Assembly: GCA_020073345.1 (NCBI GenBank)
Contig: JAIQFI010000008.1
Coordinates: 106,108 to 161,299 of the forward strand
Direction: 5' to 3'
DNA: 55,192 nucleotides
From: Terriglobia bacterium
GTDB taxonomy: Bacteria; Acidobacteriota; Terriglobia; Bryobacterales; Bryobacteraceae
A program made the translations under genes and the position numbers. The notes under the pieces were generated by a model that was given only the letters and a program-made list of their open reading frames with translations, searched no databases and was not told where the DNA came from. Shown here in pieces: positions 7,853-16,118 of the stretch. Positions within the stretch are counted from its first letter, which is position 1; every line of letters starts with the position of its first letter.

Positions 7853-8104
7853 TCAAGCGACCGGATTCCCGAACGGCTTCATTCCCTTCTCAAGCACCGT
7901 CTTCGGAAACTGGCCGGTGCCACACAGAATGAAAGAACCAAAATCCTTGTACCAGTCACCCGCGGGAGCGACTGGGCCAGTTTTGACCCATTCTTGGAGC
8001 GCTAACAAATCCGCGACCGAGATGCGGCGCTCATCCACTCGCTGGAGCAGGTGCTGCCAGACGGGCCGAGGCAGGTCAGCGAATTGAATCTTCGGCAATC
8101 GCAT
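7853..8104 (-). CDS. Small partner protein of the RHH gene (possible toxin)
   Basis: An 83-residue basic/aromatic protein (MRLPKIQFADLPRPVWQHLL, then ERRISVADLLALQEWV, then GDWYKDFGSFILCG and GQFPKTVLEKGM). Its 5' end overlaps the upstream RHH gene by 29 bp, which implies coupled expression. Small uncharacterised proteins with a WYKDFG-x-F-x-(I/L)CG-x-G-x-(Y/F)PKT pattern are familiar to me from genome annotations, but I know no assigned function. Gene order (DNA-binding gene first, overlapping small gene second) and size fit a type II toxin-antitoxin pair. That role is inference. Confidence 0.6.
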   Translation of the reverse strand: MRLPKIQFADLPRPVWQHLLQRVDERRISVADLLALQEWVKTGPVAPAGDWYKDFGSFILCGTGQFPKTVLEKGMKPFGNPVA

Positions 8105-8372
8105 CCTTCCCGAAGATCGCGCGAATCAGGTCTTTGCCCGCCTCGTTTTTGCGGGCTGGATCGTTCTCGGCAAGAAAGCGCTTATAGGAGGACTTCAGTT
8201 GTTCCTTGGCCTCCGCCTCTGCGCGAACCCCGCGTTCAGCGAGGGCGACCAATGCCCGGCTCATCGTGACGTGCTGCTTCTTGGCCGTGCGCCGGACCTC
8301 GGAGACGAGCGTCGCGGGGATCGTAACGCTTTGTCGAACGGATCTCGCCGGGGCCGTCTTTCGGGTAGCCAT
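8076..8372 (-). CDS. Ribbon-helix-helix (CopG/Arc-like) protein, putative antitoxin
   Basis: Start at ATG 8372, giving 98 residues. An upstream in-frame extension to 8441 runs through the operator-like repeat and is unlikely to be translated. RSVRQSVTIPATLVSEVRRTAKK at about 10-32, followed by HVTMSRALVALAERGV, is the beta strand plus two helices of an RHH DNA-binding domain. The C-terminal half (RFLAENDPARKNEAGKDLIR) is charged, as in antitoxin tails that wrap a toxin. It overlaps the 83-residue gene by 29 bp, and an inverted repeat lies just upstream (8391-8407), consistent with autoregulation. Confidence 0.75.
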   Translation of the reverse strand: MATRKTAPARSVRQSVTIPATLVSEVRRTAKKQHVTMSRALVALAERGVRAEAEAKEQLKSSYKRFLAENDPARKNEAGKDLIRAIFGKDAIAEDSIR

Positions 8373-8390
8373 GCTAGCAGGATAACAGAG

Positions 8391-8407
8391 TGCACCAGTG
8401 TGGTGCA
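8391..8407. promoter_or_regulatory. Inverted repeat TGCACCA-N3-TGGTGCA, likely RHH operator
   Basis: A perfect 7-bp inverted repeat with a 3-bp spacer, centred about 27 bp upstream of the RHH gene start at 8372. RHH repressors bind short palindromes near their own promoters, so autoregulation is the simplest reading. Confidence 0.6.
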
Positions 8408-8457
8408 TACAGGTCACGACTAACGGCGTAAAGGCTTGCATGTAGCTTTACGGAGAT

Positions 8458-8486
8458 AAAAAGGGCAGAGTTGGAACCCTGCCCTT
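8458..8486 (-). terminator. Intrinsic terminator after the small gene at 8505
   Basis: Read on the minus strand, AAGGGCAG pairs with CTGCCCTT (8-bp stem, 10-nt loop) and runs directly into five Ts at 8462-8458. It ends the transcript of the 76-residue gene and insulates it from the RHH unit. Confidence 0.8.
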
Positions 8487-8504
8487 GAACCATGTTTTAG
8501 CCGC

Positions 8505-8735
8505 TTAGAGAATTTCGGATACTTCCGCATCCGGGTAGGTACGCTTGATAGCTGCCAGCCGACCCTCCCCCATTTGAGGGAGGATGTCGGGGTAACCATG
8601 GTCAAGCTCCAGCCGACGAGTCCATTCATTCCAGACCGCTATGACGGAACGATCCGAGTTTGGAAAAGCGATGTTGAAAGTCAAGTTTCTCTGGGCGGCT
8701 TGATTCATGGCTTGTGCAATCATTTTACGGCTCAT
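8505..8735 (-). CDS. Small hypothetical protein with its own terminator
   Basis: I place the start at ATG 8735 because a clear GAGGAG site lies 7 nt upstream; the GTG at 8750 is part of that site. The 76-residue product begins MSRKMIAQAMNQAAQRNLTF and contains NSDRSVIAVWNEWTRRLELD and GEGRLAAIKRTYPDAEVSEI. It is a compact soluble protein of no known family. A strong ribosome site and an intrinsic terminator 19 nt after the stop make it likely to be a real single-gene unit. Confidence 0.65.
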   Translation of the reverse strand: MSRKMIAQAMNQAAQRNLTFNIAFPNSDRSVIAVWNEWTRRLELDHGYPDILPQMGEGRLAAIKRTYPDAEVSEIL

Positions 8736-8874
8736 AAAGAAACTCCTCACTTCCGAAGATATATGGAAAGGCGTGAAGGAGTCATAGAGAAATCGGGAAG
8801 ATTTTATAAAGACCGGCCATCCGTTTGAAATCCCTACGGATAAATGGCGGTGTGGTAACTGGTTTTTGAGTTCG

Positions 8875-9981
8875 CTACGGGAACCGCACCACCATTGCGT
8901 TCACAGGCAGTTGATTCCGCCACGGGGTTGGTGCGGACGCGGGCTCGAACTTGAACTCCGGCCCCTGCCCTTCCTCGACAAAGGACGGCAACGAATACGG
9001 CATTCCCTCGGAGGCCAGGAATGAGGGACCATCCGTGATCTGAAAGTGCAGATGGGGCGCATCGGAGTTTCCCGAATTTCCCAAGAGCCCGAGAATCTGG
9101 CCGGGCTTGACGTGGTCCCCGACCTTCACGCGAAGGCTGCCGGGTTGCAAATGCGCGTAGTGGGCATAGCGGCCGTTCCCGAGGTCCAGGGACACAAAGT
9201 TGCCGGCAATGGTCTCGATCGTGATCGGCACGGCCAGAGACTCCGGCTTGTTCTCGATAATTCCGTCCTTGAGCCCTACCACGCGACCACTCGCGACTGC
9301 GAGCACCTCGGCGCCGTAAGAAGCGTAATCGCGGTTCTCAGTGCCTTTACGGACTGCCAGCTCGCCATTCTTCCCAAATTGAATCCAGTCGATGGCGAAC
9401 CGCTGAGCAAGATATGCATGACCGTCCAGAGTGAGCAGAGCCCTGCGGTGTTCACTCGCATTGGAAGGACCGTTCCCGGCGAGCCAGCCCCCGCCGCGCA
9501 ATGGCGGCCCGATCACCAGCGGGTCAGCGCCCGGAATAGCCGTATGGCAGCATTCGAGCGTGTTGTCGCCAGCCACCCCTTTGACGGCGACTACGAACCG
9601 GTGCTGGAGCGACGCGGGTCTCGGGTCGCCTTCGGCGATCGATACCCACATGAACAAGACAGCGTGCCTTCCGGCGGGCAGTTGGCGCACGTCCGCGCGC
9701 TTAGCAAGTCCCGGCTGCATCAGGCTCTTGGTCAGGTCCTCGCCGGCCAATTTAGCAAGCTGCTTTCCGCGATCGCTGAGCACCTCGACGCTGGACAGAG
9801 TCACCGCACGGCCCCGGCGGTCAAAGTTCGCGAGGTGAATCTCGTAAACGTAGTGAAGCTTCCCTTTGCTTGCAAAGGGCGCCGGCGAAACCGGGATCTG
9901 GATCTCCACCGGAACCGCCAATGGAGCTTGGGCCGCCGCGAAACCGCACATCCATCCGGCTAGTGCTAACCATACGCGCAT
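8875..9981 (-). CDS. Secreted M23-family (LytM-type) peptidase
   Basis: Start at ATG 9981, giving 368 residues with a signal peptide (MRVWLALAGWMCGFAAAQA). The longer frame upstream overlaps the divergent kinase gene and is not secretory. The N-terminal half is a beta-rich domain. The C-terminal half is a lysostaphin/LytM-like metallopeptidase: QRFAIDW, then YGAEVLAVASGRVV, then YAHYAHLQPG and the HLHFQI zinc motif. These enzymes cleave peptidoglycan cross-bridges or serve as degenerate activators. The first His/Asp zinc pair is less obvious than the HxH motif, so activity is not certain. Confidence 0.8.
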   Translation of the reverse strand: MRVWLALAGWMCGFAAAQAPLAVPVEIQIPVSPAPFASKGKLHYVYEIHLANFDRRGRAVTLSSVEVLSDRGKQLAKLAGEDLTKSLMQPGLAKRADVRQLPAGRHAVLFMWVSIAEGDPRPASLQHRFVVAVKGVAGDNTLECCHTAIPGADPLVIGPPLRGGGWLAGNGPSNASEHRRALLTLDGHAYLAQRFAIDWIQFGKNGELAVRKGTENRDYASYGAEVLAVASGRVVGLKDGIIENKPESLAVPITIETIAGNFVSLDLGNGRYAHYAHLQPGSLRVKVGDHVKPGQILGLLGNSGNSDAPHLHFQITDGPSFLASEGMPYSLPSFVEEGQGPEFKFEPASAPTPWRNQLPVNAMVVRFP

Positions 9982-10042
9982 TCCTTGCAGTCTATCGAAA
10001 CTGGAGCAATCACGGTGGGGAAATCTGGGACAATAACTCCCA

Positions 10043-12640
10043 ATGCGCTGCGCGGCGTGCCATGCCGAGATCGCCAGGCCGGGACGATTCTGTCCGGAGT
10101 GCGCGGCTCCCCTCAAGCCCGGCGGGGATGCCACCGAAACGGTCGCGATGCAGCAGAAGCCGCCCCCATCTTCCAACGCTTCATCCCATTCGTCATCGGA
10201 AGACGGCCGATTCCCGCCCGGAACGCTGCTCACGGAGCGCTACCGCGTCATCGGCATCATCGGCCGCGGCGGCATGGGCGAGGTCTACCGCGCCTCGGAC
10301 CTCAAGCTCAATCAGCCCGTGGCGCTGAAGTTCCTGCCGGAGGCAGTCGCAAGCAAGGCAGCCTTGCTCGAACGCTTCCACGGTGAAGTTCGCATCGCGC
10401 GGCAAGTCTCGCATCCCAACGTGTGTCGCGTGTATGACATCGGTGAAGCGGAAGGCTCCGCGTTCATCTCGATGGAGTATGTCGATGGCGAGGATCTCGG
10501 CAGCCTGCTGCGCCGCATCGGGCGGCTCCCGGGCGATAAAGCCATCGAGATCGCGCGCAAGCTGTGCGCGGGGCTCGCCGCCGCGCATGCCAAGGGCGTG
10601 CTGCATCGCGACTTGAAGCCCGCCAACATCATGATCGACGGGCGCGGGCAGGTTCTGATCATGGACTTTGGCCTCGCGGCGCTCGCTGACCAGGTCGCGG
10701 GTGCGGAGGTGCGCAACGGGACGCCCGCGTACATGGCTCCGGAGCAGCTCGCCGGAAAAGAAGTTTCCGAGCGCAGCGACATTTACGCGCTGGGATCGGT
10801 GCTGTACGAAGTTTTCACTGGCCAGCGCGCGTTCAAGACGGTGGACCGCTCCGCGATCCCGAGCGCCGTGAGCGTGGTTCGCGACGTAGACCCGGTGATT
10901 GAGCGCGTGATCGCCCGCTGTCTCGATCCCGATCCTGCCAAGCGTCCGCAATCGGCGCTGGCGGTCGCTCGCATGCTCCCCGGCGGCGATCCTTTGGCGG
11001 AGGCCCTGGCGGCAGGCGACACGCCGTCGCCTGAATTGGTCGCTAATTCCGGGTCCATCGAAGGCCTGCGCGTTTCCGTCGCCGTCGCGTGTCTGGCGGC
11101 GGTGATCGTGGGCATCGGCGGGCTGTGCTGGATCGCCCAACGGCGCAACTTCGTTAACCAAACGCCCATGGAATTCGCGCCGGAGGTGATGGCCACCAAG
11201 GCCCGTGACATCGCGGCCAGTTTCGGCTACACGCAGCGCCCCGTCGATCGGGCTTTTGGGTGGTTTAAGGATCTGGGCTATACGAACTACGCGCGAACGC
11301 AGCCGGACTCCGCGAAGCGCCTGGCGCAACAGGGGACCAACCGGCCGCCGGTGTTGTATTTCTGGTATCGCGAGGCCCCGCGTTACCTGGTGCCGGCCGA
11401 AGGTGGCGCCGTATGGCTTGAAAACCCGCCGCCAGGGGATCGAGGGAATCTCCAGATCCTTTTGGATTCGGAGGGGCGTCTGCTTCAATTCCGAGCATGG
11501 CCGGAGGAGATGCCGGCTAGCGAGAAGCCCCCTGCCGATTTCCAGAAAGTGCTGGCCGTTGCGGGAATGGACTCGTCCCGGATGACGGCGGCTGAGCCTT
11601 CGTGGGTTCCACCGTCAGCGTTCGACTCCCGTGTGGCTTGGAGCGGCACGGAGGGCTCCGACCCGATTCGAGTAGAAGCTGCGGCCTGGCAGGGCCGTGT
11701 GGTTGCGTTCGAACGGCTGCTTCCCTGGGAGATGATTGCGGCCTCCACTGACCCAACATTCGCCAATTTCTTCTTGGTGCTGTTGCCTCTGGTCGCCGCC
11801 GCCGTGGCATGGCGCAACGTTCGCCTGGGCCGCGGGGACAAACGGGGCGCGACCCGCCTAGCCGGGTTCGTGTTGGTGTGTACACTCACAACTACTTTCT
11901 TTAGTTCGCACCATGTGCCGTTGGGTATTGAAGGCTTCGTCATATTTACGGCGCTGCGGGATGCTCTCTACACGCCGGTCGAAGTCTGGCTGGTCTATGT
12001 AGCTTTCGAACCCTACCTGCGCCGCTATGTGCCGAACACCCTGATTGGTTGGAGCCGGTTGCTGGAGGGCCGCTGGCGGGACCCGCTGGTGGGAGGCCAT
12101 GTTCTCGCCGGCGTCGCGATCGGAATAGGCGTGAGTCTCTTCACAGCCTTTGGCCCGGGAAACCCGGCTGCGGCTGTGAGCTTGCCCGTGGATGCCAGCC
12201 GCTCCGTCACATGGCTGGCCGGCATGGTGCTGAACGGGGTCGCCGGTACTCTAGTGCTCACGTTGCTCTGGCTGCTGTTCCGTATTCCTGCCCGCCGCAA
12301 TTGGCTGGCGTCCGTGCTGTTCGTCGGGGCTACACTCGCCGTGCTGGCGCCGCAATTTGCCGCCCTTGGGCGGATGGGTTCTCTGGTTCCCGGCGTTTTG
12401 GTGGCCGTGATCGCCCTGGTCATCGTGCGCTTCGGCGTGCTGGCGACTGTGGCTTTAATGTTCACCTGGTACTGCGCGATCGGTGGGGGCGCTCCGTGGA
12501 CCACGTCCGTCTCGGCGTGGTACGCCAGGACCACCATGCTCGCCATCGCCGCGATTCTGGCCGTGGCGATCTACGGGTTCCGTACCACGCTCGCAGGACG
12601 CCAGTTATGGCGAGATGAATTGCAGCGGGAAGCGGCCTAA
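10043..12640 (+). CDS. Zinc-ribbon Ser/Thr protein kinase with C-terminal polytopic membrane domain
   Basis: An 865-residue protein. Residues 3-20 are a zinc ribbon (CAAC and CPEC pairs). A low-complexity linker leads to a Hanks-type kinase domain at about 66-315: glycine loop GRGGMGEVY, Lys 96 in VALKFL, HRDLKPAN at 188-195, DFG at 208-210 and APE at 232-234, all intact. One membrane helix at about 343-364 is followed by an extracytoplasmic segment and then several helices from about 585 to 850. This resembles the membrane kinases abundant in Acidobacteria, probably sensing at the envelope and signalling inside. It diverges from the M23 gene and overlaps the end of the convergent Hfq-like gene by 4 bp. 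Confidence 0.9.
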   Translation: MRCAACHAEIARPGRFCPECAAPLKPGGDATETVAMQQKPPPSSNASSHSSSEDGRFPPGTLLTERYRVIGIIGRGGMGEVYRASDLKLNQPVALKFLPEAVASKAALLERFHGEVRIARQVSHPNVCRVYDIGEAEGSAFISMEYVDGEDLGSLLRRIGRLPGDKAIEIARKLCAGLAAAHAKGVLHRDLKPANIMIDGRGQVLIMDFGLAALADQVAGAEVRNGTPAYMAPEQLAGKEVSERSDIYALGSVLYEVFTGQRAFKTVDRSAIPSAVSVVRDVDPVIERVIARCLDPDPAKRPQSALAVARMLPGGDPLAEALAAGDTPSPELVANSGSIEGLRVSVAVACLAAVIVGIGGLCWIAQRRNFVNQTPMEFAPEVMATKARDIAASFGYTQRPVDRAFGWFKDLGYTNYARTQPDSAKRLAQQGTNRPPVLYFWYREAPRYLVPAEGGAVWLENPPPGDRGNLQILLDSEGRLLQFRAWPEEMPASEKPPADFQKVLAVAGMDSSRMTAAEPSWVPPSAFDSRVAWSGTEGSDPIRVEAAAWQGRVVAFERLLPWEMIAASTDPTFANFFLVLLPLVAAAVAWRNVRLGRGDKRGATRLAGFVLVCTLTTTFFSSHHVPLGIEGFVIFTALRDALYTPVEVWLVYVAFEPYLRRYVPNTLIGWSRLLEGRWRDPLVGGHVLAGVAIGIGVSLFTAFGPGNPAAAVSLPVDASRSVTWLAGMVLNGVAGTLVLTLLWLLFRIPARRNWLASVLFVGATLAVLAPQFAALGRMGSLVPGVLVAVIALVIVRFGVLATVALMFTWYCAIGGGAPWTTSVSAWYARTTMLAIAAILAVAIYGFRTTLAGRQLWRDELQREAA

Positions 12641-12936
12641 GCCTTGTACATGTACTTGATGTTGGACTTGAAGATCAGCAGATTCGGCTCGCCATCGCGG
12701 TTCACTTTAAGGCAGCCTTTGTCGTACCACTCGATCACGCCCTTCAAAGTTTCACCGTCCTTGAGCACGATGGTCATCTGGGTCTTAGACTGCATCTGCT
12801 TCAGGTAATAGAAGTTTTCCGCATTGGTCTGGTCCGGCGGGGTGGCTTTCTTGGGCAGCGCGTCTTTGCGGGGGGGTCTGGTTTCTTTCATTTCGTTCAG
12901 CGACGGCCGGATCAGTCGCCGGTTTCCGGGTTCCAA
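12637..12936 (-). CDS. hfq: Hfq-like RNA chaperone (Sm fold) with N-terminal extension
   Basis: A TTG start at 12936 follows AGAAGGAG by 6 nt, giving 99 residues. After a basic, probably disordered 36-residue extension comes an Hfq-type Sm domain: NAENFYYLKQMQSK helix, MTIVLKDGETLKGVIEWYDK (Sm1, matching V-x-L-x-(N/D)G-x-x-L-x-G-x-I) and LLIFKSNIKYMYKA (Sm2, where Hfq usually has YKHAIST). Sm2 is divergent, as often outside Proteobacteria, so this is Hfq-like by motif. Hfq hexamers pair small RNAs with mRNAs. Confidence 0.75.
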   Translation of the reverse strand: MEPGNRRLIRPSLNEMKETRPPRKDALPKKATPPDQTNAENFYYLKQMQSKTQMTIVLKDGETLKGVIEWYDKGCLKVNRDGEPNLLIFKSNIKYMYKA

Positions 12937-13013
12937 GTGCGGCTCCTTCTGGTCAGAGGCAAACTAGCGGGGTTTGGGACCTGCTAAGTCTTTCCTTCAT
13001 GGATAACACAGCG

Positions 13014-14051
13014 CTAGCGGGATCGCAAACCAGCGGCGAATGCATCGAATGCGATCGATTTCTGGATGTTGCGCCGTCCCAATTCCACCAGTTCGTCCAC
13101 GCGGGCGATCGCCCGGCGAAGCCATTCGAAGTCTACGCGGCCGGCAAGCGCATCGAGCTCAGGCCGCACGTCGTTGTTCCGCAAGGCTTTACGCAAGGCG
13201 GACGACCCATGAGCTAGGCGCATGATGTCCTCTAACAGCGAATACAGCACTTCCAGGTAGGATTCGAGCTTTTCTGTGCGCCGTGCGGCGACGGAATCGG
13301 CATGCTTCAACCAGGTATCGAAGCCTGCCAGACCGCCCGCGACCTTCAACAACGCCAGCATGGCCGTCCGGCGTCGATCATAAGCTTCGAGGTCGATGGA
13401 TACCGCCAGCCCAGGTGCGCCCTCGGCCAGCGCCTGACGGCGCTCCGGCTGGTCGAGATTCCGCGCTTGGATGAACGCCCGCATGTCTTCCTCGCGGAGG
13501 CGGCCAAGCCGGAACGGAACCGCGCGCGAGCGGATGGTCGGGAGCAAATCGTAGGGATTGCGAGCCGTCAGAATCAGAATCAGGTGCGGTGGCGGTTCTT
13601 CCAGCGTCTTTAGCAACGAATTGGCCGCCTGTGGATTGGCGCGGTCGATCCCGTCGATCAGAAACACGCGCCACGAGCCTTTGAGCGGCTTGAGCGGCGC
13701 GCGGTCCTTCAAGAGCCGCATTTGCTGGATAGTGATCTGCCGCAGCGGGCCATCGGGCGGAAACGTCAGGAAATCGGGGTGGGATCCGAACACCAGCGGA
13801 TCTTCATTGCGCTTGTCGGCGGGCCATTTTTCGCGGTCGGCGATCAGCGTCGCATTGGCTTCGAGGCTCAGGTCGTCCTGGTCGATCTTGGGGGCATCGT
13901 ACTGCAGGAGTTCCGCCGCGAACCGGCGCGCCAAAGTGGCTTTGCCCACGCCTTCCGGGCCGGATAAAAGCAGCGTCTGCGGGATTCGATCCCGCCGGAT
14001 CATGTCGCTGAGCGCGGCGGCGACGGCCGGGTTTCCAAAAAATCGTTCCAA
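13014..14051 (-). CDS. holB: DNA polymerase III subunit delta' (clamp-loader ATPase fold)
   Basis: A 345-residue AAA+ protein. The N-terminus (FGNPAVAAALSDMIRRDRIPQTLLLSG) leads into a Walker A GPEGVGKA at 31-38, an FLIDGIDRANPQAANSLLKTLEEPP Walker B/sensor region at about 130-154, and TIRSRA in place of the usual TIRSRC. The protein has no Cys, so the four-Cys zinc module of canonical delta' is absent. It should act with DnaX and HolA to load the sliding clamp. The C-terminal third is helical, as expected for the collar domain. It diverges from the DUF1223 gene. Confidence 0.88.
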   Translation of the reverse strand: MERFFGNPAVAAALSDMIRRDRIPQTLLLSGPEGVGKATLARRFAAELLQYDAPKIDQDDLSLEANATLIADREKWPADKRNEDPLVFGSHPDFLTFPPDGPLRQITIQQMRLLKDRAPLKPLKGSWRVFLIDGIDRANPQAANSLLKTLEEPPPHLILILTARNPYDLLPTIRSRAVPFRLGRLREEDMRAFIQARNLDQPERRQALAEGAPGLAVSIDLEAYDRRRTAMLALLKVAGGLAGFDTWLKHADSVAARRTEKLESYLEVLYSLLEDIMRLAHGSSALRKALRNNDVRPELDALAGRVDFEWLRRAIARVDELVELGRRNIQKSIAFDAFAAGLRSR

Positions 14052-14111
14052 GGAATAACACTACCATTGCTCCACATTTATAGTCTGGAAAGCGTCAGAA
14101 TAGGTGCAGTC

Positions 14112-14885
14112 ATGGTCCGAATCCTGATTTTCGGCTTGGTGGCGGCGATCGCGGCCGGCGTTGGACGAGCCCAAACCGTGGTGGTGGAACTGTTCACCTC
14201 CGAAGGCTGCTCCAGTTGTCCGCCCGCCGACCAGGTGCTGTCGCGGCTGGAACCGTCCAGATTCGCCGGCGTTGTGCGAGGGAAGCAGCCGGCGATTTCC
14301 GTGCCGCCTGGCGTTGAGATTATCGCGCTCGGCGAGCACGTCGATTACTGGGACGAACTGGGTTGGAAGGACAAGTTTTCCTCGCCTTTGTTTTCGGCGC
14401 GCCAGCAGGATTATGGAAAGGCGTTTCATCTCGAAAATGTCTATACGCCCCAGATTGTTGTGAACGGGCAAAAAGAAGTGCTGGGATCCGATCCTCGCGC
14501 GGTGCAGGAAGCGGTCAACGACGCCTGGAGGAAACCTCTCGCCCAGGTAACCATTGCGATGAGCTCGGCGCAGACGGTTTCCTTCAGCGTGTCCCGGCTG
14601 CCGGTTGGAAGCCATGAAGCCGATCTCCTGCTGGCGATCACGGAAGGCGGACTCGTTACATCGATACTCGGCGGGGAAAACAACGGACGCCAGTTGCGCC
14701 ACGCGGCCGTGGTCCGCAGTCTCACCAGCCTCGGCCGGCTGGATCCGAAGCGCCCCGGAGAATACTCGGCGGTGGCACAGCTCAATCTCCGTCAGGATTG
14801 GAATCGCGCCAATCTGAGGCTGGTGCTGTTCGTCCAGGACCGTGTCACCCGGCACATTTTGGGCGCGGCTTCGGTCAAACCATAA
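14112..14885 (+). CDS. Secreted DUF1223 thioredoxin-like protein
   Basis: I choose ATG 14112 because it gives a good signal peptide (MVRILIFGLVAAIAAGVGRAQ). The upstream in-frame ATG at 14067 adds 15 residues lacking signal character. The mature protein opens VVVELFTSEGCSSCPPADQVL, the DUF1223 hallmark with a CxxC redox pair in a thioredoxin-like fold, and continues with YTPQIVVNGQ. The length of 257 residues fits the family. Function is unknown; an extracytoplasmic redox role is likely. The next gene begins within its stop codon (TAATG). Confidence 0.85.
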   Translation: MVRILIFGLVAAIAAGVGRAQTVVVELFTSEGCSSCPPADQVLSRLEPSRFAGVVRGKQPAISVPPGVEIIALGEHVDYWDELGWKDKFSSPLFSARQQDYGKAFHLENVYTPQIVVNGQKEVLGSDPRAVQEAVNDAWRKPLAQVTIAMSSAQTVSFSVSRLPVGSHEADLLLAITEGGLVTSILGGENNGRQLRHAAVVRSLTSLGRLDPKRPGEYSAVAQLNLRQDWNRANLRLVLFVQDRVTRHILGAASVKP

Positions 14886-15277
14886 TGGCCGGCCAAGAAT
14901 CTTTTCAGGAAATCTTCGACGCGCTGAAGCCTGTGTTCGAAGAATACGCCGGGCGTTTGGCGATCCAGGCGGATAAGCCTGGACAATACTACCAGGAGAC
15001 CACGGCCGCGGCCCCGAGCGGGCCTTACAAAGGGAGGCGCCTGCAGTTCGGCGGGGTCAAGATCGGCAAGGCTTATGTAAGCTTCCATCTGATGCCGATC
15101 TACATGAACCCGAAGCTCCAAGCGACGATATCCCCGGACCTGAAAAAGCGCATGCAAGGGAAATCCTGCTTCAACTTCACGCAGGTCGAGCCAAGCCACA
15201 TCGCCGAGTTGAAGAAGCTAACCAAAGCGGGCTTCGAAGAGTTCAAGACGTGGCCCCAAAAGTTCGGTTCTGCCTGA
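14885..15277 (+). CDS. Conserved hypothetical protein (YdhG/DUF1801-like fold possible)
   Basis: A 130-residue protein whose ATG shares a base with the upstream TAA. Features: FQEIFDALKPVFEEYAGRL, then KGRRLQFGGVKIGKAYVSFH, then LMPIYMNPKL and LKKRMQGKSCFNF. The YVSFHLMP-iYmNP and KRMQGKSCFNF blocks mark a widespread small family whose order of elements resembles the YdhG/Fra iron-chaperone fold. I cannot assign a biochemical role. It is probably cotranscribed with the DUF1223 gene. Confidence 0.65.
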   Translation: MAGQESFQEIFDALKPVFEEYAGRLAIQADKPGQYYQETTAAAPSGPYKGRRLQFGGVKIGKAYVSFHLMPIYMNPKLQATISPDLKKRMQGKSCFNFTQVEPSHIAELKKLTKAGFEEFKTWPQKFGSA

Positions 15278-15386
15278 TCTCAACAAAGCTTAGATATACT
15301 GATTTACGTTGCCTGTGACTAAGTTCGCCGTCCGATAGCCAGATCGCGGCCCTTCCCTTCCACCCAAGGTCACAGGAGAATCTCGC

Positions 15387-16118
15387 TTGAAAACCGAATG
15401 GTTTGAAACTTTTTTTCAGGGCCCCGCGGTCGATTTCTGGACTCGCGCCATGACCCCGGCCCTCACTCTGGCGGATGTCGATTTTCTGGAGAAGACTTTC
15501 GACGTCAAACCCGGCGCTCGCCTGCTGGACGTGCCCTGCGGCAACGGACGGCACTCGATCGAGCTGGCGCGCCGCGGATACCGGGTAACCGGCATCGATC
15601 TGTCGGAGGAACTTCTGGCTGCCGCGCGTGCTGAACTCGACGCGGACTGGCGGTTGGCCGATATGCGCGGGCTGGAGCTTGAGGCGTCAACGTTCGACGG
15701 AGCGTTCTGCTTCGGCAACAGCTTCGGGTATCTGGATCACGCCGGCGTGACGTCGTGCCTGTTCGCGCTGGCCGGAGCGCTGAAACCCGGTGCAAAGCTG
15801 GTGATCGAAACCAGCATGACGGCAGAATCGATTCTGCCAACGATCGTTCAAAAACGCTGGCACCGCTTTGGCGATCTCATGATCCTCAGTGAGAATCGCT
15901 ACGACCCGTGGGAAAGCTGCCTGCATATCGATTACACCTTCGTGCGCGATGGGACAGTCGAAACGAGGCCGACTGCGCACTACGTTTTCACCTCCGCGGA
16001 TCTCCGCCGGATGCTGGACGCGGCTGGGTTCAACACGCTCTCGTTTCAAGGGAGCGTGACGGGTGAGCCGTATCAGCTGGGCTCGCCCCGGCTGGTGATT
16101 ATCGCCCAGCGGCGCTAG
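15387..16118 (+). CDS. Class I SAM-dependent methyltransferase
   Basis: A 243-residue cytoplasmic enzyme with a complete class I methyltransferase core: RLLDVPCGNGRHSIELARRG (motif I, about 50-69), VTGIDLSEELL (ribose-binding acidic residue), ADMRGLELEASTFDGAFCFG (motifs II/III) and GALKPGAKLVIETS. A C-terminal beta hairpin closes the fold. The substrate is unknown. Its last 20 bp overlap the convergent SnoaL-like gene. Confidence 0.88.
   Translation: MKTEWFETFFQGPAVDFWTRAMTPALTLADVDFLEKTFDVKPGARLLDVPCGNGRHSIELARRGYRVTGIDLSEELLAAARAELDADWRLADMRGLELEASTFDGAFCFGNSFGYLDHAGVTSCLFALAGALKPGAKLVIETSMTAESILPTIVQKRWHRFGDLMILSENRYDPWESCLHIDYTFVRDGTVETRPTAHYVFTSADLRRMLDAAGFNTLSFQGSVTGEPYQLGSPRLVIIAQRR

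Noticed and set aside
10193-11488. A 431-codon minus-strand open frame
   Set aside because: Antisense to the Ser/Thr kinase domain with all catalytic motifs intact on the other strand.
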